From NCBI GenBank assembly GCA_900074725.1, contig LT598457.1:1302001-1366000 (forward strand): a stretch of DNA of 64,000 nt, written 5' to 3'. The notes below the pieces were generated by a model. The model saw nothing but the letters and a program-made list of their open reading frames with translations, ran no database searches and had not been told where the DNA came from. Below are positions 17,908 through 28,243 of this stretch, piece by piece. The translations under genes were made by a program, and so were the position numbers. Numbering within the stretch: position 1 is the first letter of the stretch; each line of letters opens with the position of its first letter. This DNA comes from Lachancea dasiensis (lineage: Eukaryota > Ascomycota > Saccharomycetes > Saccharomycetales > Saccharomycetaceae).

Positions 17908-19231
17908 TAGCATCGTCGAGGTCAGATGAACTTTCGAATGGGCCAGTAGACAAAACCGTCCTATTCTAGTGACCAAATGTTTGAGTTTTCACAGTATATC
18001 GAGCAGTAAGGAAGTCTACATTAAGGCAGCTGTTTTGTGTGAATGCTGTGTTAATGTTTCTTGGTCCTTCTGGCTAGTAAGAAGAGATGAGTGTAATCTG
18101 GAATTGTCGTACTGATACGGGTGTGAAAGTTCAAGCGGTTATCAATTCTTCAAGGTTTGGTGTGTCTATGTTTACTCTAGTAACAAAGAGGTTTGCAGCT
18201 CCAAAATTTCGCCGGCTTTATGGTGTCAAAGACGGAGATTATGATACGCATGTATAGTGGTCGGGTGAGTAGCGTGAGATTTCCTCCGTAGCATTAATTA
18301 GTGACGCGTTTCTGTCTAATGAGGTCTAGTTGCACCTTCAAGTTGTTGAACGACGAATTTATGCTTGTGTCATTGTTGTACATGATGACAACAGAGGCGT
18401 CAGTAAAAGTAAATAGATATTGACGTTGAGGTAAAGGCTCAGGGCTTACGTTGTGATAAAGTAGGTGGCTCTTACATTGTCGATAAGTTTCTCCCTAGAA
18501 TCGCTGAGAGACTCACAGCAAGGAGTACTGACCGCTCGCCACGCCCACTTTTGGCGCATTGACGACAATAGATGCCACTATTATAGCGCCTTGTTACCGG
18601 ACTGGGGGCTTGACGCACTTCAGAAGATGGTTTCGGAAACGTAGGAAAGCCTTGGAGCTTGAAGCCGAAGAATCATCCCGCGACTGTCACTGAGTGAAGT
18701 CGTTCTTCAGTTTTCGTTCCCTCGGACGAACCTGTGAGTAGATACAAGAATGCCTGAGACTGTGCAGTTCGAGCATTTTTGTTTCCCTAAACATGTGTAC
18801 CGAAATATTCAAGAAACCGGCGAAACTACCTGCACCCCATTTGAGAGCTGACGAAGCTGTGCAAGCAATCAATAAAAATAAAAATGGCAGCCTTTTCTTC
18901 TGCCCCAATTTTGCTGTTACGCGAAACAAATTCAATGTTTCTCGGTAAAAACAGAACGTCAATGAGCAGCAGCCTTTTGGTATATCATGCCTTTATCAAA
19001 TCGGATGGATGAGAATCCTCAGCTATTTCGCTTCCCAAGGTTATAATTTATCACTTCGTACAGCCTTGACATATCTGTATTTCTAGTCGCGAAAGTTACA
19101 AACAGCTCCATTGCATGACATTTTGGCCATTCTGACCCACTTATTTGGGCCAAGAACCTTGGCATTATAACTACGGGAAAGCACTAATTCAGACTGATCT
19201 AAACGGTCTCAGCCAGACCTTGAAAAAATAT

Positions 19232-19411
19232 TGAGACGACTCTGATTCGTTAGTAGAAAGCTCACTAAATTCGCCTTGTAAGTCGGACATGGTCATTGTA
19301 AGATGAGTAACTTGGATCTAGGGAGTTCTATTTAATTGGTTCAGTTACCTGAACAAGCGCCTGGTATTTATACAGTTCTCGCTCGGTGACTCTGAATAAC
19401 ACAATTATTAA
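19232..19411 (-). mobile_element. Partial LTR of a Ty1/copia-like element (fossil)
   Basis: This fragment is clearly related to the LTRs at 19417-19845 and 31247-31668. It represents the inner-end part of the repeat and lies directly beside the longer copy in the same orientation. No internal element sequence is attached. Family assignment to Ty1/copia is an inference from LTR organisation. It is broken and not recent. Confidence 0.75.
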
Positions 19412-19416
19412 CCTAT

Positions 19417-19845
19417 TGAGACAAATCCGATTCATCAGTAGAAAGCTTACTAGATTTGTCTTGTAAGTCGGTCATAGTCATTTTAAGAGGAGTTACTTGG
19501 ATCTAGAGAATTCTATTTATCTCTCCGTGATTATTTTAGACATTAGACCTGGTTCAGTTACCTGACCTAATGCCTGGTATCTATACAATTCTCGCCCGGT
19601 GATTTTGAATAACACAATTATTAATCACGCGTTCTACACCAATCTATTATCGATGGATTGCGACTCAATGCCGTACAATTTCAATAACTTATCAATCGTC
19701 AATCCCATTGGACAACAGTTGTTATCTTCGACTTGTTCTAGATGGTAAGTCGAATTGTATGGCCTCTGTTCTGTACTATCAGTCTGTACCACTGTGACAC
19801 ATATTTCCTGACGCTGATTATGCGATTAGGCGCACATCACCATCA
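19417..19845 (-). mobile_element. Solo LTR of a Ty1/copia-like element (fossil)
   Basis: About 429 bp, alignable over nearly its whole length with the copy at 31247-31668. In minus orientation it begins TGATGG and ends TCTCA, fitting TG...CA termini. On that strand a short reading frame starts with ATG near the inner end, as in Ty1-type LTRs where Gag begins inside the LTR. No internal region remains, so it is a solo LTR left by recombination. The divergence between copies suggests moderate age. No clear target-site duplication was seen. Confidence 0.8.
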
Positions 19846-20209
19846 GTTTCCTCCATTATTCCCAACAAAAACATGAGTCCAAAAACCCTACCTCTGTAAA
19901 CAATTTCTCGGGACTTAAAGAGTATCAATAATACTAGGGCGGCCTACTTGGAAACTTGTGCCAGTAACCAAATCTTGGATGTTGGATGCCAACTTACCGT
20001 TAATTGAACTTATATATCCATCGTTTCTGGTGATATTTGTACCAAAAAAATTTTACAGTGGCGAACCTGATAATTACGGGACTAACGTTTAATTCATAAA
20101 CAATTGTTGAAATAGTGTGAAAATCGGTGGGTTCCCAGTTCTTTGTGTGTGTCAGAGACTAATATAACCCAATTGGTGGGCTACTCGAGTTGACCTTTGA
20201 GCTTGCATT

Positions 20210-23200
20210 ATGTCCGAGGAGTTTTACGAAGACGACCCATACGCCTATGAAGATGACGAATCTTCTATAACAGCGGAGGACTCATGGACCGTTATCTCGG
20301 CATTTTTCCGTGAGAAGGGTCTGGTATCCCAGCAACTAGACTCATTCAACCAGTTCATCAACTATACAATCCAAGACTCGATTATGGAAGACTCGACCTT
20401 GATTCTGGAACAGCTTGCGCAACACACAACTGAGACGGACAACGTCAGCAGGAAGTATGAAATTAGCTTTGGAAAAATCTATCTGGCTAAGCCTTCGATG
20501 ACAGAGTCAGATGGTGTCTCGCATGCGATGTACCCTCAAGAAGCGCGTTTGCGTAACCTGACGTACGCGTCAGGGCTTTTTGTTGAAATCCGGAAACGTA
20601 CCTACGAAGCGGTCGATATCCCGGGCAGAGATCTCAAATACCAGGTTATTGATGAGGAAAGCGAGATGAGTGATGACTCCAAGATCTTCATAGGGCGTGT
20701 ACCGATCATGTTGCGCTCGAAGTACTGTTTGTTGGATGAACTTACCGAAAGTGACCTGTATAAGTTGAAGGAATGTCCATTCGATATGGGAGGATACTTT
20801 ATTATCAATGGGTCAGAGAAAGTGTTGATTGCGCAAGAGCGTTCGGCGGGTAATATTGTCCAAGTGTTTAAAAAATCGGCTCCTTCGCCAATTTCCCATA
20901 TTGCAGAAATCAGATCGGCCCTTGAGAAAGGTTCTAGATTCATTAGTACATTACAAGTGAAGCTCTACGGTCGTGAGGGAAACACAAACCGTACCATCAG
21001 AGCAACCCTTCCATATATCAAACAAGATATTCCTATCGTTATTATTTTCAGAGCTCTAGGTATTATTCCAGATGGTGAAATTTTGGAACACATATGTTAT
21101 GACGTTAACGACTGGCAAATGTTGGAGCTGCTAAAGCCTTGTGTTGAGGAAGGTTTTGTTATCCAGGATAGAGAAACCGCTCTTGACTTTATTGGTCGTC
21201 GTGGTACGGCTTTGGGAATCAAAAAGGAAAAAAGAATTCAGTACGCGAAGGACATTCTACAGAAAGAGTTTTTGCCTCATATCACTCAGCTAGAAGGGTT
21301 TGAAAGTAGGAAAGCATTTTTCTTGGGGTACATGATCAACAGATTACTACTCTGTGCCCTCGATCGTAAAGATCAAGATGATCGTGACCATTTTGGTAAG
21401 AAAAGATTAGATTTGGCAGGCCCATTGTTAGCACAGCTTTTCAAGACTTTATTCAGAAAATTGACCAGAGATATTTTGAGATTTATGCAAAGGTCTGTGG
21501 AAGAAGCCAAAGACTTCAATTTGAAATTGGCAGTCAAAGCCACCACCATCACTGCGGGTCTAAAATATGCTTTGGCTACCGGTAATTGGGGTGAGCAGAA
21601 GAAGGCAATGACGTCCAGAGCAGGTGTTTCGCAAGTGTTGAACCGGTACACCTATTCTTCGACGTTGTCACATTTAAGAAGAACCAATACACCCATTGGT
21701 CGTGATGGTAAGCTAGCGAAACCTCGCCAGTTGCATAATACACATTGGGGGCTGGTTTGTCCTGCCGAGACCCCCGAAGGTCAAGCATGTGGCCTTGTCA
21801 AGAATTTATCTTTGATGTCTTGCATTTCAGTGGGTACAGATCCGGTACCCATTATCACATTCTTGAATGAATGGGGTATGGAACCTTTAGAAGATTATGT
21901 CCCTCACCAGTCTCCTGATGCTACAAGGGTTTTTGTCAATGGTGTGTGGCATGGTATCCACAGAAACCCAGCCAAGCTTGTTGACACTATCAAAAAACTA
22001 AGAAGAAAGGGTGATGTTACACCCGAAGTGTCGATAGTCAGAGATATTAGAGAAAAGGAGCTGAAGATTTTCACAGATGCTGGAAGAGTCTATCGTCCAC
22101 TTTTCATTGTGGATGAGAATGAAGAAACGGGCACCAAGGAGTTGAAACTGAGGAAGGGGCACGTCCGGAAATTAATGATGACTGAATACCAGGATATTGA
22201 GGGTGGATTCGAAGAAGAAGACGTTAATTACACGTGGACTTCGCTGCTCAATGATGGATTGGTGGAATATATCGATGCTGAAGAAGAAGAGACAATTTTG
22301 ATTGCAATGCAACATGAGGACCTTGACCCTTCGATTGAAGCTGCTGATCCAGAGGAAGAGCTCGACCCTGCCAAACGTATCAAGGCCATACATCATTCAA
22401 ACACCTTTACTCATTGCGAAATTCACCCTTCGATGATTCTCGGTGTGGCTGCATCTATTATTCCATTTCCCGACCACAATCAATCGCCTCGTAATACTTA
22501 CCAATCAGCGATGGGTAAGCAAGCCATGGGTGTTTTCTTAACGAATTACAGTGTCCGTATGGACACTATGGCTAATATTTTGTACTATCCTCAAAAACCA
22601 TTGGGTACCACGCGTTCCATGGAGTATTTGAAGTTCAGGGAGCTTCCAGCTGGTCAAAACGCCATCGTGGCAATTGCATGTTACTCTGGTTATAACCAAG
22701 AAGATTCTATGATTATGAACCAATCTTCTATCGATTCCGGTTTATTCAGGTCGCTTTTCTTCAGATCCTACATGGATCAAGAGAAACGTATTGGTATGTC
22801 TATCACAGAATCATTTGAGAAACCTCAACGTACCAACACTTTGCGGATGAAACATGGCACATATGACAAGCTGGACGATGATGGGTTGATTGCTCCCGGT
22901 GTTAGAGTCTCGGGTGATGACATGATTATTGGTAAGACGACTCCTATTCCTCCAGATGCCGAGGAGCTGGGACAGAGAACTGCATTTCACTCGAAAAGAG
23001 ATGCATCGACTCCTTTGAGAAGTACGGAGAACGGTATTGTTGATCAAGTTTTGATTACTACCAACCAGGAAGGTTTGAAGTTTGTCAAAGTTAGAGTCAG
23101 AACGACCAAGGTTCCACAAATCGGTGACAAATTCGCTTCTCGTCATGGTCAGAAGGGTACCATCGGTATTACTTACCGCAGGGAAGATATGCCTTTCACT

Positions 23201-23869
23201 GCTGAAGGTGTTGTTCCTGATTTGATCATTAACCCCCACGCTATTCCTTCGCGTATGACAGTCGCCCATTTAATCGAATGTTTGCTAAGTAAGGTTGCAG
23301 CTTTGTCGGGTAACGAAGGTGATGCCTCTCCCTTTACTGACATCACGGTGGATGGTATTTCGAGACTACTTCGTGAGCATGGTTACCAGTCCCGTGGATT
23401 TGAGGTCATGTACAATGGACACACAGGAAAGAAGTTGATGGCTCAAATTTTCTTCGGCCCAACCTACTACCAACGTTTAAGACATATGGTCGATGACAAG
23501 ATTCACGCTAGAGCGCGTGGCCCAGTACAAGTGTTGACGAGGCAGCCCGTCGAAGGTAGATCCAGAGACGGTGGTTTGAGATTTGGTGAGATGGAACGTG
23601 ATTGTATGATTGCTCACGGCGCAGCGTCATTCCTAAAGGAAAGACTAATGGAGGCCTCCGATGCCTTCCGAGTACATATATGTGGTATTTGTGGGTTGAT
23701 GACAGTGATTGCCAAATTGAAACATAACCAATTTGAGTGCAGGGGCTGTAAGAACAAAATTGACATTTATCAGATTCACATTCCATATGCCGCCAAACTA
23801 CTGTTCCAAGAATTGATGGCCATGAACATTGCACCACGTCTGTACACCGACAGATCAAGAGATTTTTGA
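20210..23869 (+). CDS. RPB2: RNA polymerase II second-largest subunit Rpb2
   Basis: Rpb2 forms half of the RNA polymerase II active centre. The 1,219-residue product compares with 1,224 in S. cerevisiae and all regions are present in order: acidic N-terminus, protrusion, lobe, fork ([14 protein letters not shown]), hybrid-binding region with the [11 protein letters not shown] motif, switch segments around [12 protein letters not shown], and the C-terminal clamp zinc site with Cys1158, Cys1161, Cys1177 and Cys1180. Its ATG start is unambiguous. It is convergent with MRPL23, as YOR151C-YOR150W. Codon usage appears biased to preferred yeast codons, fitting high expression. Confidence 0.99.
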   Translation: MSEEFYEDDPYAYEDDESSITAEDSWTVISAFFREKGLVSQQLDSFNQFINYTIQDSIMEDSTLILEQLAQHTTETDNVSRKYEISFGKIYLAKPSMTESDGVSHAMYPQEARLRNLTYASGLFVEIRKRTYEAVDIPGRDLKYQVIDEESEMSDDSKIFIGRVPIMLRSKYCLLDELTESDLYKLKECPFDMGGYFIINGSEKVLIAQERSAGNIVQVFKKSAPSPISHIAEIRSALEKGSRFISTLQVKLYGREGNTNRTIRATLPYIKQDIPIVIIFRALGIIPDGEILEHICYDVNDWQMLELLKPCVEEGFVIQDRETALDFIGRRGTALGIKKEKRIQYAKDILQKEFLPHITQLEGFESRKAFFLGYMINRLLLCALDRKDQDDRDHFGKKRLDLAGPLLAQLFKTLFRKLTRDILRFMQRSVEEAKDFNLKLAVKATTITAGLKYALATGNWGEQKKAMTSRAGVSQVLNRYTYSSTLSHLRRTNTPIGRDGKLAKPRQLHNTHWGLVCPAETPEGQACGLVKNLSLMSCISVGTDPVPIITFLNEWGMEPLEDYVPHQSPDATRVFVNGVWHGIHRNPAKLVDTIKKLRRKGDVTPEVSIVRDIREKELKIFTDAGRVYRPLFIVDENEETGTKELKLRKGHVRKLMMTEYQDIEGGFEEEDVNYTWTSLLNDGLVEYIDAEEEETILIAMQHEDLDPSIEAADPEEELDPAKRIKAIHHSNTFTHCEIHPSMILGVAASIIPFPDHNQSPRNTYQSAMGKQAMGVFLTNYSVRMDTMANILYYPQKPLGTTRSMEYLKFRELPAGQNAIVAIACYSGYNQEDSMIMNQSSIDSGLFRSLFFRSYMDQEKRIGMSITESFEKPQRTNTLRMKHGTYDKLDDDGLIAPGVRVSGDDMIIGKTTPIPPDAEELGQRTAFHSKRDASTPLRSTENGIVDQVLITTNQEGLKFVKVRVRTTKVPQIGDKFASRHGQKGTIGITYRREDMPFTAEGVVPDLIINPHAIPSRMTVAHLIECLLSKVAALSGNEGDASPFTDITVDGISRLLREHGYQSRGFEVMYNGHTGKKLMAQIFFGPTYYQRLRHMVDDKIHARARGPVQVLTRQPVEGRSRDGGLRFGEMERDCMIAHGAASFLKERLMEASDAFRVHICGICGLMTVIAKLKHNQFECRGCKNKIDIYQIHIPYAAKLLFQELMAMNIAPRLYTDRSRDF

Positions 23870-24141
23870 AGTTGTCGAGACGCACAGATTCTAGCAATAA
23901 AAAAACAATATCATAACGAAAAAAACTAAATAGCGACCTTGTATTATAGTTATTAGTTCTAACGCAGAAATTTAGCAGTGGGACAAGACCCGGATGATCC
24001 TACTACCGCAAGCTGGCTCGGGACAGGACTTTAACGGTCATATCACGGCTGCCTGGTCGACTGTCTCATGGTTTTCCAGTGTTAGTTTTAGTATCTACTA
24101 TATGCATGCTATGTACAAGGCGAAACACAAATGAGCGCAGG

Positions 24142-24618
24142 CTATTTCACGTCCTCCACCTTTCTTGCTATTTTGGGCTGTTGATCAACAAAAGCGGTGA
24201 TGTTGGAGGTATACGGATGCTGGCTGCCGTCAAACACCTTCAACCGTTCCAGCCGAGGCTTCCGTAGCTTGTTTTTAGGCAGCATTCCGCTCACAGCTTT
24301 CTTGAGTATTTCTCCGTAGCCCTTGTTTTCTGCCATCCTACGCATCGTTACCTGCTTCAAATGGCCTGGTTTCTGAGAGTGCGACCAGTATTGTTTTTGG
24401 TCAAATTTGCGGCCGGTGACACGGAGCTGCTGACAGTTAGTTACCACAACATAGTCACCAGAGTCCTGGCTCGGGTGATAGACAGGCTTGTGTTTCCCAA
24501 TCAAAGTTAGCGCAATCGAGCTTGCCAATCTACCTAACGTTCTTTTATCCTGAGCGACGTCAAGATGGTGCCAAAGGCGTGCAAAAGAGAGCCCTGTGTG
24601 ACCAAGTTTTTGAGACAT
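24142..24618 (-). CDS. MRPL23: Mitochondrial large ribosomal subunit protein uL13m (Mrpl23)
   Basis: Mrpl23 is the mitochondrial homologue of bacterial L13. The product is 158 residues; S. cerevisiae has 163. The L13 fold is visible throughout: [30 protein letters not shown] near the N-terminus (about residues 16-45), [25 protein letters not shown] in the middle, and the signature around [25 protein letters not shown] near 110-137. It lies tail-to-tail with RPB2 and head-to-head with RPB7. Confidence 0.97.
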   Translation of the reverse strand: MSQKLGHTGLSFARLWHHLDVAQDKRTLGRLASSIALTLIGKHKPVYHPSQDSGDYVVVTNCQQLRVTGRKFDQKQYWSHSQKPGHLKQVTMRRMAENKGYGEILKKAVSGMLPKNKLRKPRLERLKVFDGSQHPYTSNITAFVDQQPKIARKVEDVK

Positions 24619-24881
24619 CTTAAATTCAAATTTTCGAAGGTTTTGAGGACACTAATTGGCCTCTTACTTGAAGAACCTGGTGATCTGTTCGTTTTCCAAC
24701 TTCAGTAGTCTAAAATTTTTCGAATTCTCATTACTAGCATATATTGAAATTGAATTTGAAAATTGACAAGCGAATATTCTATCATGTTAAACAGGTTTAA
24801 AGACAGAAGTTGAGCACAATTGGTAGCTTAGAAAGATCAATTTGAGCTACATTTTACGCTCTTTCCCTTCTTTATCTCAAC

Positions 24882-25397
24882 ATGTATTTTTTCAAAGATC
24901 TTTCGCTGAACATTACGCTTCATCCATCGTTTTTTGGGCCCCAAATGAAGAAGTACTTGAGAACTAAACTTTTGCAAGAGGTGGAAGGGACCTGTACAGG
25001 TAAGTTTGGATACATTTTGTGTGTTCTAGATTGCGAAAATGTGGAAATTGAAAGAGGACGGATTCTACCGGGGGACGGGTCTGCTGAATTTACGGTCAAG
25101 TATCGAGCCGTAGTGTGGAAGCCTTTCAAGGGAGAAGTGGTAGATGGTGTGGTTTCCAGCTGCACAAACCTCGGGTTTGAAGTAGATGTCGGGCCGCTCT
25201 CGGTGTTTGTGTCACCCTTTTTGATGCCGGAGGACCTAGCCTACAACAGTGGGTCAAACCCACCATCGTACCAGAGCTCAGAGCAGATCATCACAAAGGG
25301 CTCGAGGGTGAGACTGAAAGTTGTGGGTGCGAGAAGTGAAGTAAACTCGATCTACGCTATCGGAAGTATCAAGGAAGATTACTTGGGTGTCATATGA
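24882..25397 (+). CDS. RPB7: RNA polymerase II stalk subunit Rpb7
   Basis: Rpb7 pairs with Rpb4 to form the stalk of RNA polymerase II, which binds nascent RNA and links transcription with mRNA decay. The 171-residue length is identical to S. cerevisiae. The N-terminal half is the RNP-like domain ([20 protein letters not shown] opening), and the C-terminal half is the OB/S1-like fold starting near residue 80 ([23 protein letters not shown]). It ends with the conserved [11 protein letters not shown]. Finding RPB2 and RPB7 within 5 kb reflects the ancestral order; in S. cerevisiae they are on different chromosomes. Confidence 0.98.
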   Translation: MYFFKDLSLNITLHPSFFGPQMKKYLRTKLLQEVEGTCTGKFGYILCVLDCENVEIERGRILPGDGSAEFTVKYRAVVWKPFKGEVVDGVVSSCTNLGFEVDVGPLSVFVSPFLMPEDLAYNSGSNPPSYQSSEQIITKGSRVRLKVVGARSEVNSIYAIGSIKEDYLGVI

Positions 25398-25778
25398 TAA
25401 TAGAAGGGTGTTCCCTGTGGAGTGTCTTGCTGTGAGCACAGTTCCACAATTATATCTTTGTTTTGTTTTGTTTTGCTACGTACCCAGCACAGACCCACGA
25501 GGCTGTGTGGGTGTGTGCAGTGTAATTGTAACTGAGCTATAGAGTGCTAAGGGCCGATGCAATGCGCAATTTTCCATCACCAAATTCTACGTGTATATTA
25601 TTAACCTTTATTAACATATGGAATGGAAGGTAGCCCTTCTGTCGGGTTAACGAACGCTAAGGATTATTGACAACACCACAATAGGTAAGTTGAGTCAAGA
25701 AACGACCCAACCAATATCGAAATAAAAGAAAAAAAAATCCACCATTTGGCGCTACAAAAAACGTGTTTTTCCTCGCTC
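25398..25778. other. Convergent spacer RPB7-DIT1
   Basis: This 381-bp convergent spacer contains a short TTTTG pentanucleotide repeat (about 25457-25475) and AT-rich stretches suited to 3'-end formation of both genes. No gene was seen. Confidence 0.5.
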
Positions 25779-27347
25779 TCACATCTGCTTTTGAGTACGA
25801 AATTTGCGTTTCATCACGTAATGCCCGCCGATATCTTTGTCATAGCCTTCACTTCCTGCCTTCCAACTGCCTTCATAGCGTCCACTTGCGATTGCGTCCA
25901 GGACGATTTTTGATTTCGAGAGATAGTAGTCATTCTCCATTTTGACGACACAGTTATGCCATGGTGTGGGAATATGCAACAAGTCCTCGCACGATGGCTC
26001 TTCTTTGCCGTCAAGGGATTTTACAGTTTTGCATTGCTCGGTGGAAATGAGTTTTATGCCAAACTTGGGTCCAGAATTCGTATGCGCGTGGATTGAAAAT
26101 CGCATATGGTGTGGGAATATCAATTCTACCAAATTGGAATATGCGTCATTTCTCTTGATCATTTCGAAAGCCACTTTTGAGACTACCTTCTTAAAGTGCT
26201 TCCTAGAATAGTTTTTGAAATGAGCTAAATGAGAAAGATCTTCCATCATGAACCTCGAAAATCCCCTAAATAAATGTAGTCTGGGATGTCCGGGGATTAA
26301 AATTTGCTGTCTCAGTCTCCCATCATCAGTGTCGAACCCTTTCATCAGAATTTGTCTGCATAATTCCGAATCTCCACCAATTCTGGATCCCGTGTAGTGC
26401 GGAAGGTCAATTTCTTGAACCATGCCTTCATCAAATGCGGACATGGTTTCGCCAGTGAAAAAGAGTTCTTTTAACCCTACAAATCCAATGGCGTCAGTGC
26501 CTGGACTTACAATCTTTTGATACAGTTCGTGAAGGCTTTTGGTATAATCGTCCACAACATCATCATCCACCCCTATGCAATCGCTGAAAACATGACCGTC
26601 GCTCACAATCCATAATTTCATGCCAGGTGGGTAAAAATTTTGGACTTCCTCAGTTGCAGAAATCAATCTTCTCAACGCAAATTCTTCACCTTTGTCAGGA
26701 GCCGCCCCGTGAACCTTTTCAAAGTTTGAAGATTTACATGGAAATGCAGGAAGAATGCATTGGATGGTCAGATTGCGGTCAGTAAAATATTTCACTCTTT
26801 GAAGGAATTGGTCGCGACCTCCGGCTTCCCATTGGTCGTTTGAGGTAGTATTTTTCAAATTACGGGCAAAATAGTCCGTAAACTGTCCAGCATAATTTTC
26901 CCTGTTTGTGAAAATGAAACTGTGATCCAAACTCATCCGGGTTTGTTCCAAAATGTGAGCTACGAGCCAGTCGTTAAATTCGTTCTCATTCTCAATGGTT
27001 GAAATCAAGCCACGAACCTGTTCCTCTGTTTTTTTATGAAATTCAGTCACTTTGATTGCCGAACCACCAGTTTTAATAAATTTGCATGCTGGCTCGCACT
27101 TGATCAAGGCCTCTGTGACCCCGAGCCATCCAATTTTACGACTTTTAGCCGTCCTCAAATGATTAGAGAACTCGTCCCAATAGTCAGAAAATGTTGACCC
27201 TTGCTTGTCATGAATTGAATAAAGGCTGAATGATTCCCGGTCTCTTGTATACAGACAAAGGACCTTACTAAACGTTGACATATCATTAAGGCCATAAGCA
27301 AAAGCTGGATTTTCGCTCAGGGTCTCTTCGCTAGACTTTGACATCAT
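25779..27347 (-). CDS. DIT1: Spore-wall dityrosine synthesis enzyme Dit1
   Basis: Dit1 carries out the first step of the dityrosine layer of the ascospore wall, converting L-tyrosine to an N-formylated product in the spore cytoplasm. It belongs to the DIT1/PvcA (isocyanide-synthase-like) family. The chosen ATG gives 522 residues; S. cerevisiae has 536. A second ATG follows immediately, and the frame upstream has no ATG. A Dit1/PvcA core spans about residues 130-420, with recognisable segments CILPAFPCKSSN and KLWIVSDGHVFSDCIGVDD. It is divergently arranged with the P450 gene DIT2, exactly as YDR403W-YDR402C. The related PUL1 enzyme of pulcherrimin synthesis is an alternative by family, but gene order favours DIT1. 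Confidence 0.92.
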   Translation of the reverse strand: MMSKSSEETLSENPAFAYGLNDMSTFSKVLCLYTRDRESFSLYSIHDKQGSTFSDYWDEFSNHLRTAKSRKIGWLGVTEALIKCEPACKFIKTGGSAIKVTEFHKKTEEQVRGLISTIENENEFNDWLVAHILEQTRMSLDHSFIFTNRENYAGQFTDYFARNLKNTTSNDQWEAGGRDQFLQRVKYFTDRNLTIQCILPAFPCKSSNFEKVHGAAPDKGEEFALRRLISATEEVQNFYPPGMKLWIVSDGHVFSDCIGVDDDVVDDYTKSLHELYQKIVSPGTDAIGFVGLKELFFTGETMSAFDEGMVQEIDLPHYTGSRIGGDSELCRQILMKGFDTDDGRLRQQILIPGHPRLHLFRGFSRFMMEDLSHLAHFKNYSRKHFKKVVSKVAFEMIKRNDAYSNLVELIFPHHMRFSIHAHTNSGPKFGIKLISTEQCKTVKSLDGKEEPSCEDLLHIPTPWHNCVVKMENDYYLSKSKIVLDAIASGRYEGSWKAGSEGYDKDIGGHYVMKRKFRTQKQM

Positions 27348-28243
27348 TGGAAAGAAAAGGCAGTGCTGCGTTGAACGCAATTTTTTTGTCGTTTGGACTG
27401 TGAGGTCTGATCCATTCGCAAGGCTTTAAATAAGCTCGATACCAAGTGACTTATGTTTCACCCCAATTGGCTGTATGTCCCTTATTTGGGCGCCTTTGCA
27501 GCAAACCATAAAGTATTTTGTTGACCTTCTAAGGAATGAGGTCCATCACGGCTTTAATAAAAGCACGTCTCCTCCCTCCGGTAATTCTTTGTAATGATAG
27601 TGGTGTGGTGCCTGGAATTATCACCCGAAAAATTGCCAGCACTGACCGCTGCGGATTCTAAGACCTCCAGATAGTTGCTGCCTGAAAAGCGCGGAAGAGT
27701 GGTCCCGTTGCAATGACCTCTTCGAAGAGATGACATGACAGTGTTGTGGCTATTTTTGATGTTATTTTCGAGCTCCCTTGCCTTCGCTTTTCCAACTCTT
27801 CAAACAATTTATGATTCTGCAGTTACAAAAATAGTCTAGCTTTGAGAGCGGTATCTGAAGTTCTAGACATTAAAAAGCTGCCATTCGTCTAGTGAACATT
27901 GTGATAAAGTGCCCGGGCAGTGAAACTTATTCACCAACAAGTTCAAAAAAAATTGGAATTTAGAGGAGCCGTAGAGGAATTTTCACATCTTGTTCGATAA
28001 TTAGGGATGGCTGTGGTCTCATTGCAACTATCCTTCTTGGTTGTTACATTTTCGAATGAACTAGACTACGCGTATTTGCAAAAATTGTTGCTGTACCATA
28101 TTCGTTTCCGTCGCCATAAGCTTCCAAGTGTTGCATTCTTCAGAGCCTTTATTTGCGCATTGGTAGCGGATATATATAAGTGGATACCTTTGAGAGGTAG
28201 AAGTTGACTGCTTGGTGGCTACAAGTGAGTGCACTTTAACAAC
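27348..28243. promoter_or_regulatory. Shared divergent promoter region DIT1/DIT2
   Basis: About 0.9 kb separates the two divergent sporulation genes, similar to S. cerevisiae, where the shared region carries a negative regulatory element acting on both genes. Apart from the single Ndt80-like site and the TATA box near DIT2, I could not recognise the repressor element. Small open frames here are not convincing. Confidence 0.6.
28151..28159 (-). promoter_or_regulatory. Mid-sporulation element (Ndt80 site) before DIT2
   Basis: The minus-strand sequence TGCGCAAAT fits the Ndt80 consensus DNCRCAAAW. It lies 85 bp upstream of the DIT2 ATG and just before a TATATATAAG box at 28171-28180. In S. cerevisiae DIT1 and DIT2 are mid-late sporulation genes, so the site is functionally plausible. 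Confidence 0.55.

Larger units (their letters stand above)
17853..20209. other. Gene desert MRP20-RPB2
   Basis: This 2.36-kb divergent spacer has no supportable gene. It contains one nearly full-length and one partial LTR (annotated separately) in its right half. The left half (17.9-19.2 kb) shows nothing I can identify. The ABC transporter gene PDR5/PDR15, expected next to ATG40 and MRP20 by S. cerevisiae synteny, is absent. Confidence 0.6.

Noticed and set aside
18687-18962. 91-codon minus-strand frame in the MRP20-RPB2 desert
   Set aside because: No domain, no synteny expectation and no similarity to ABC transporters that might be expected as a relic here.
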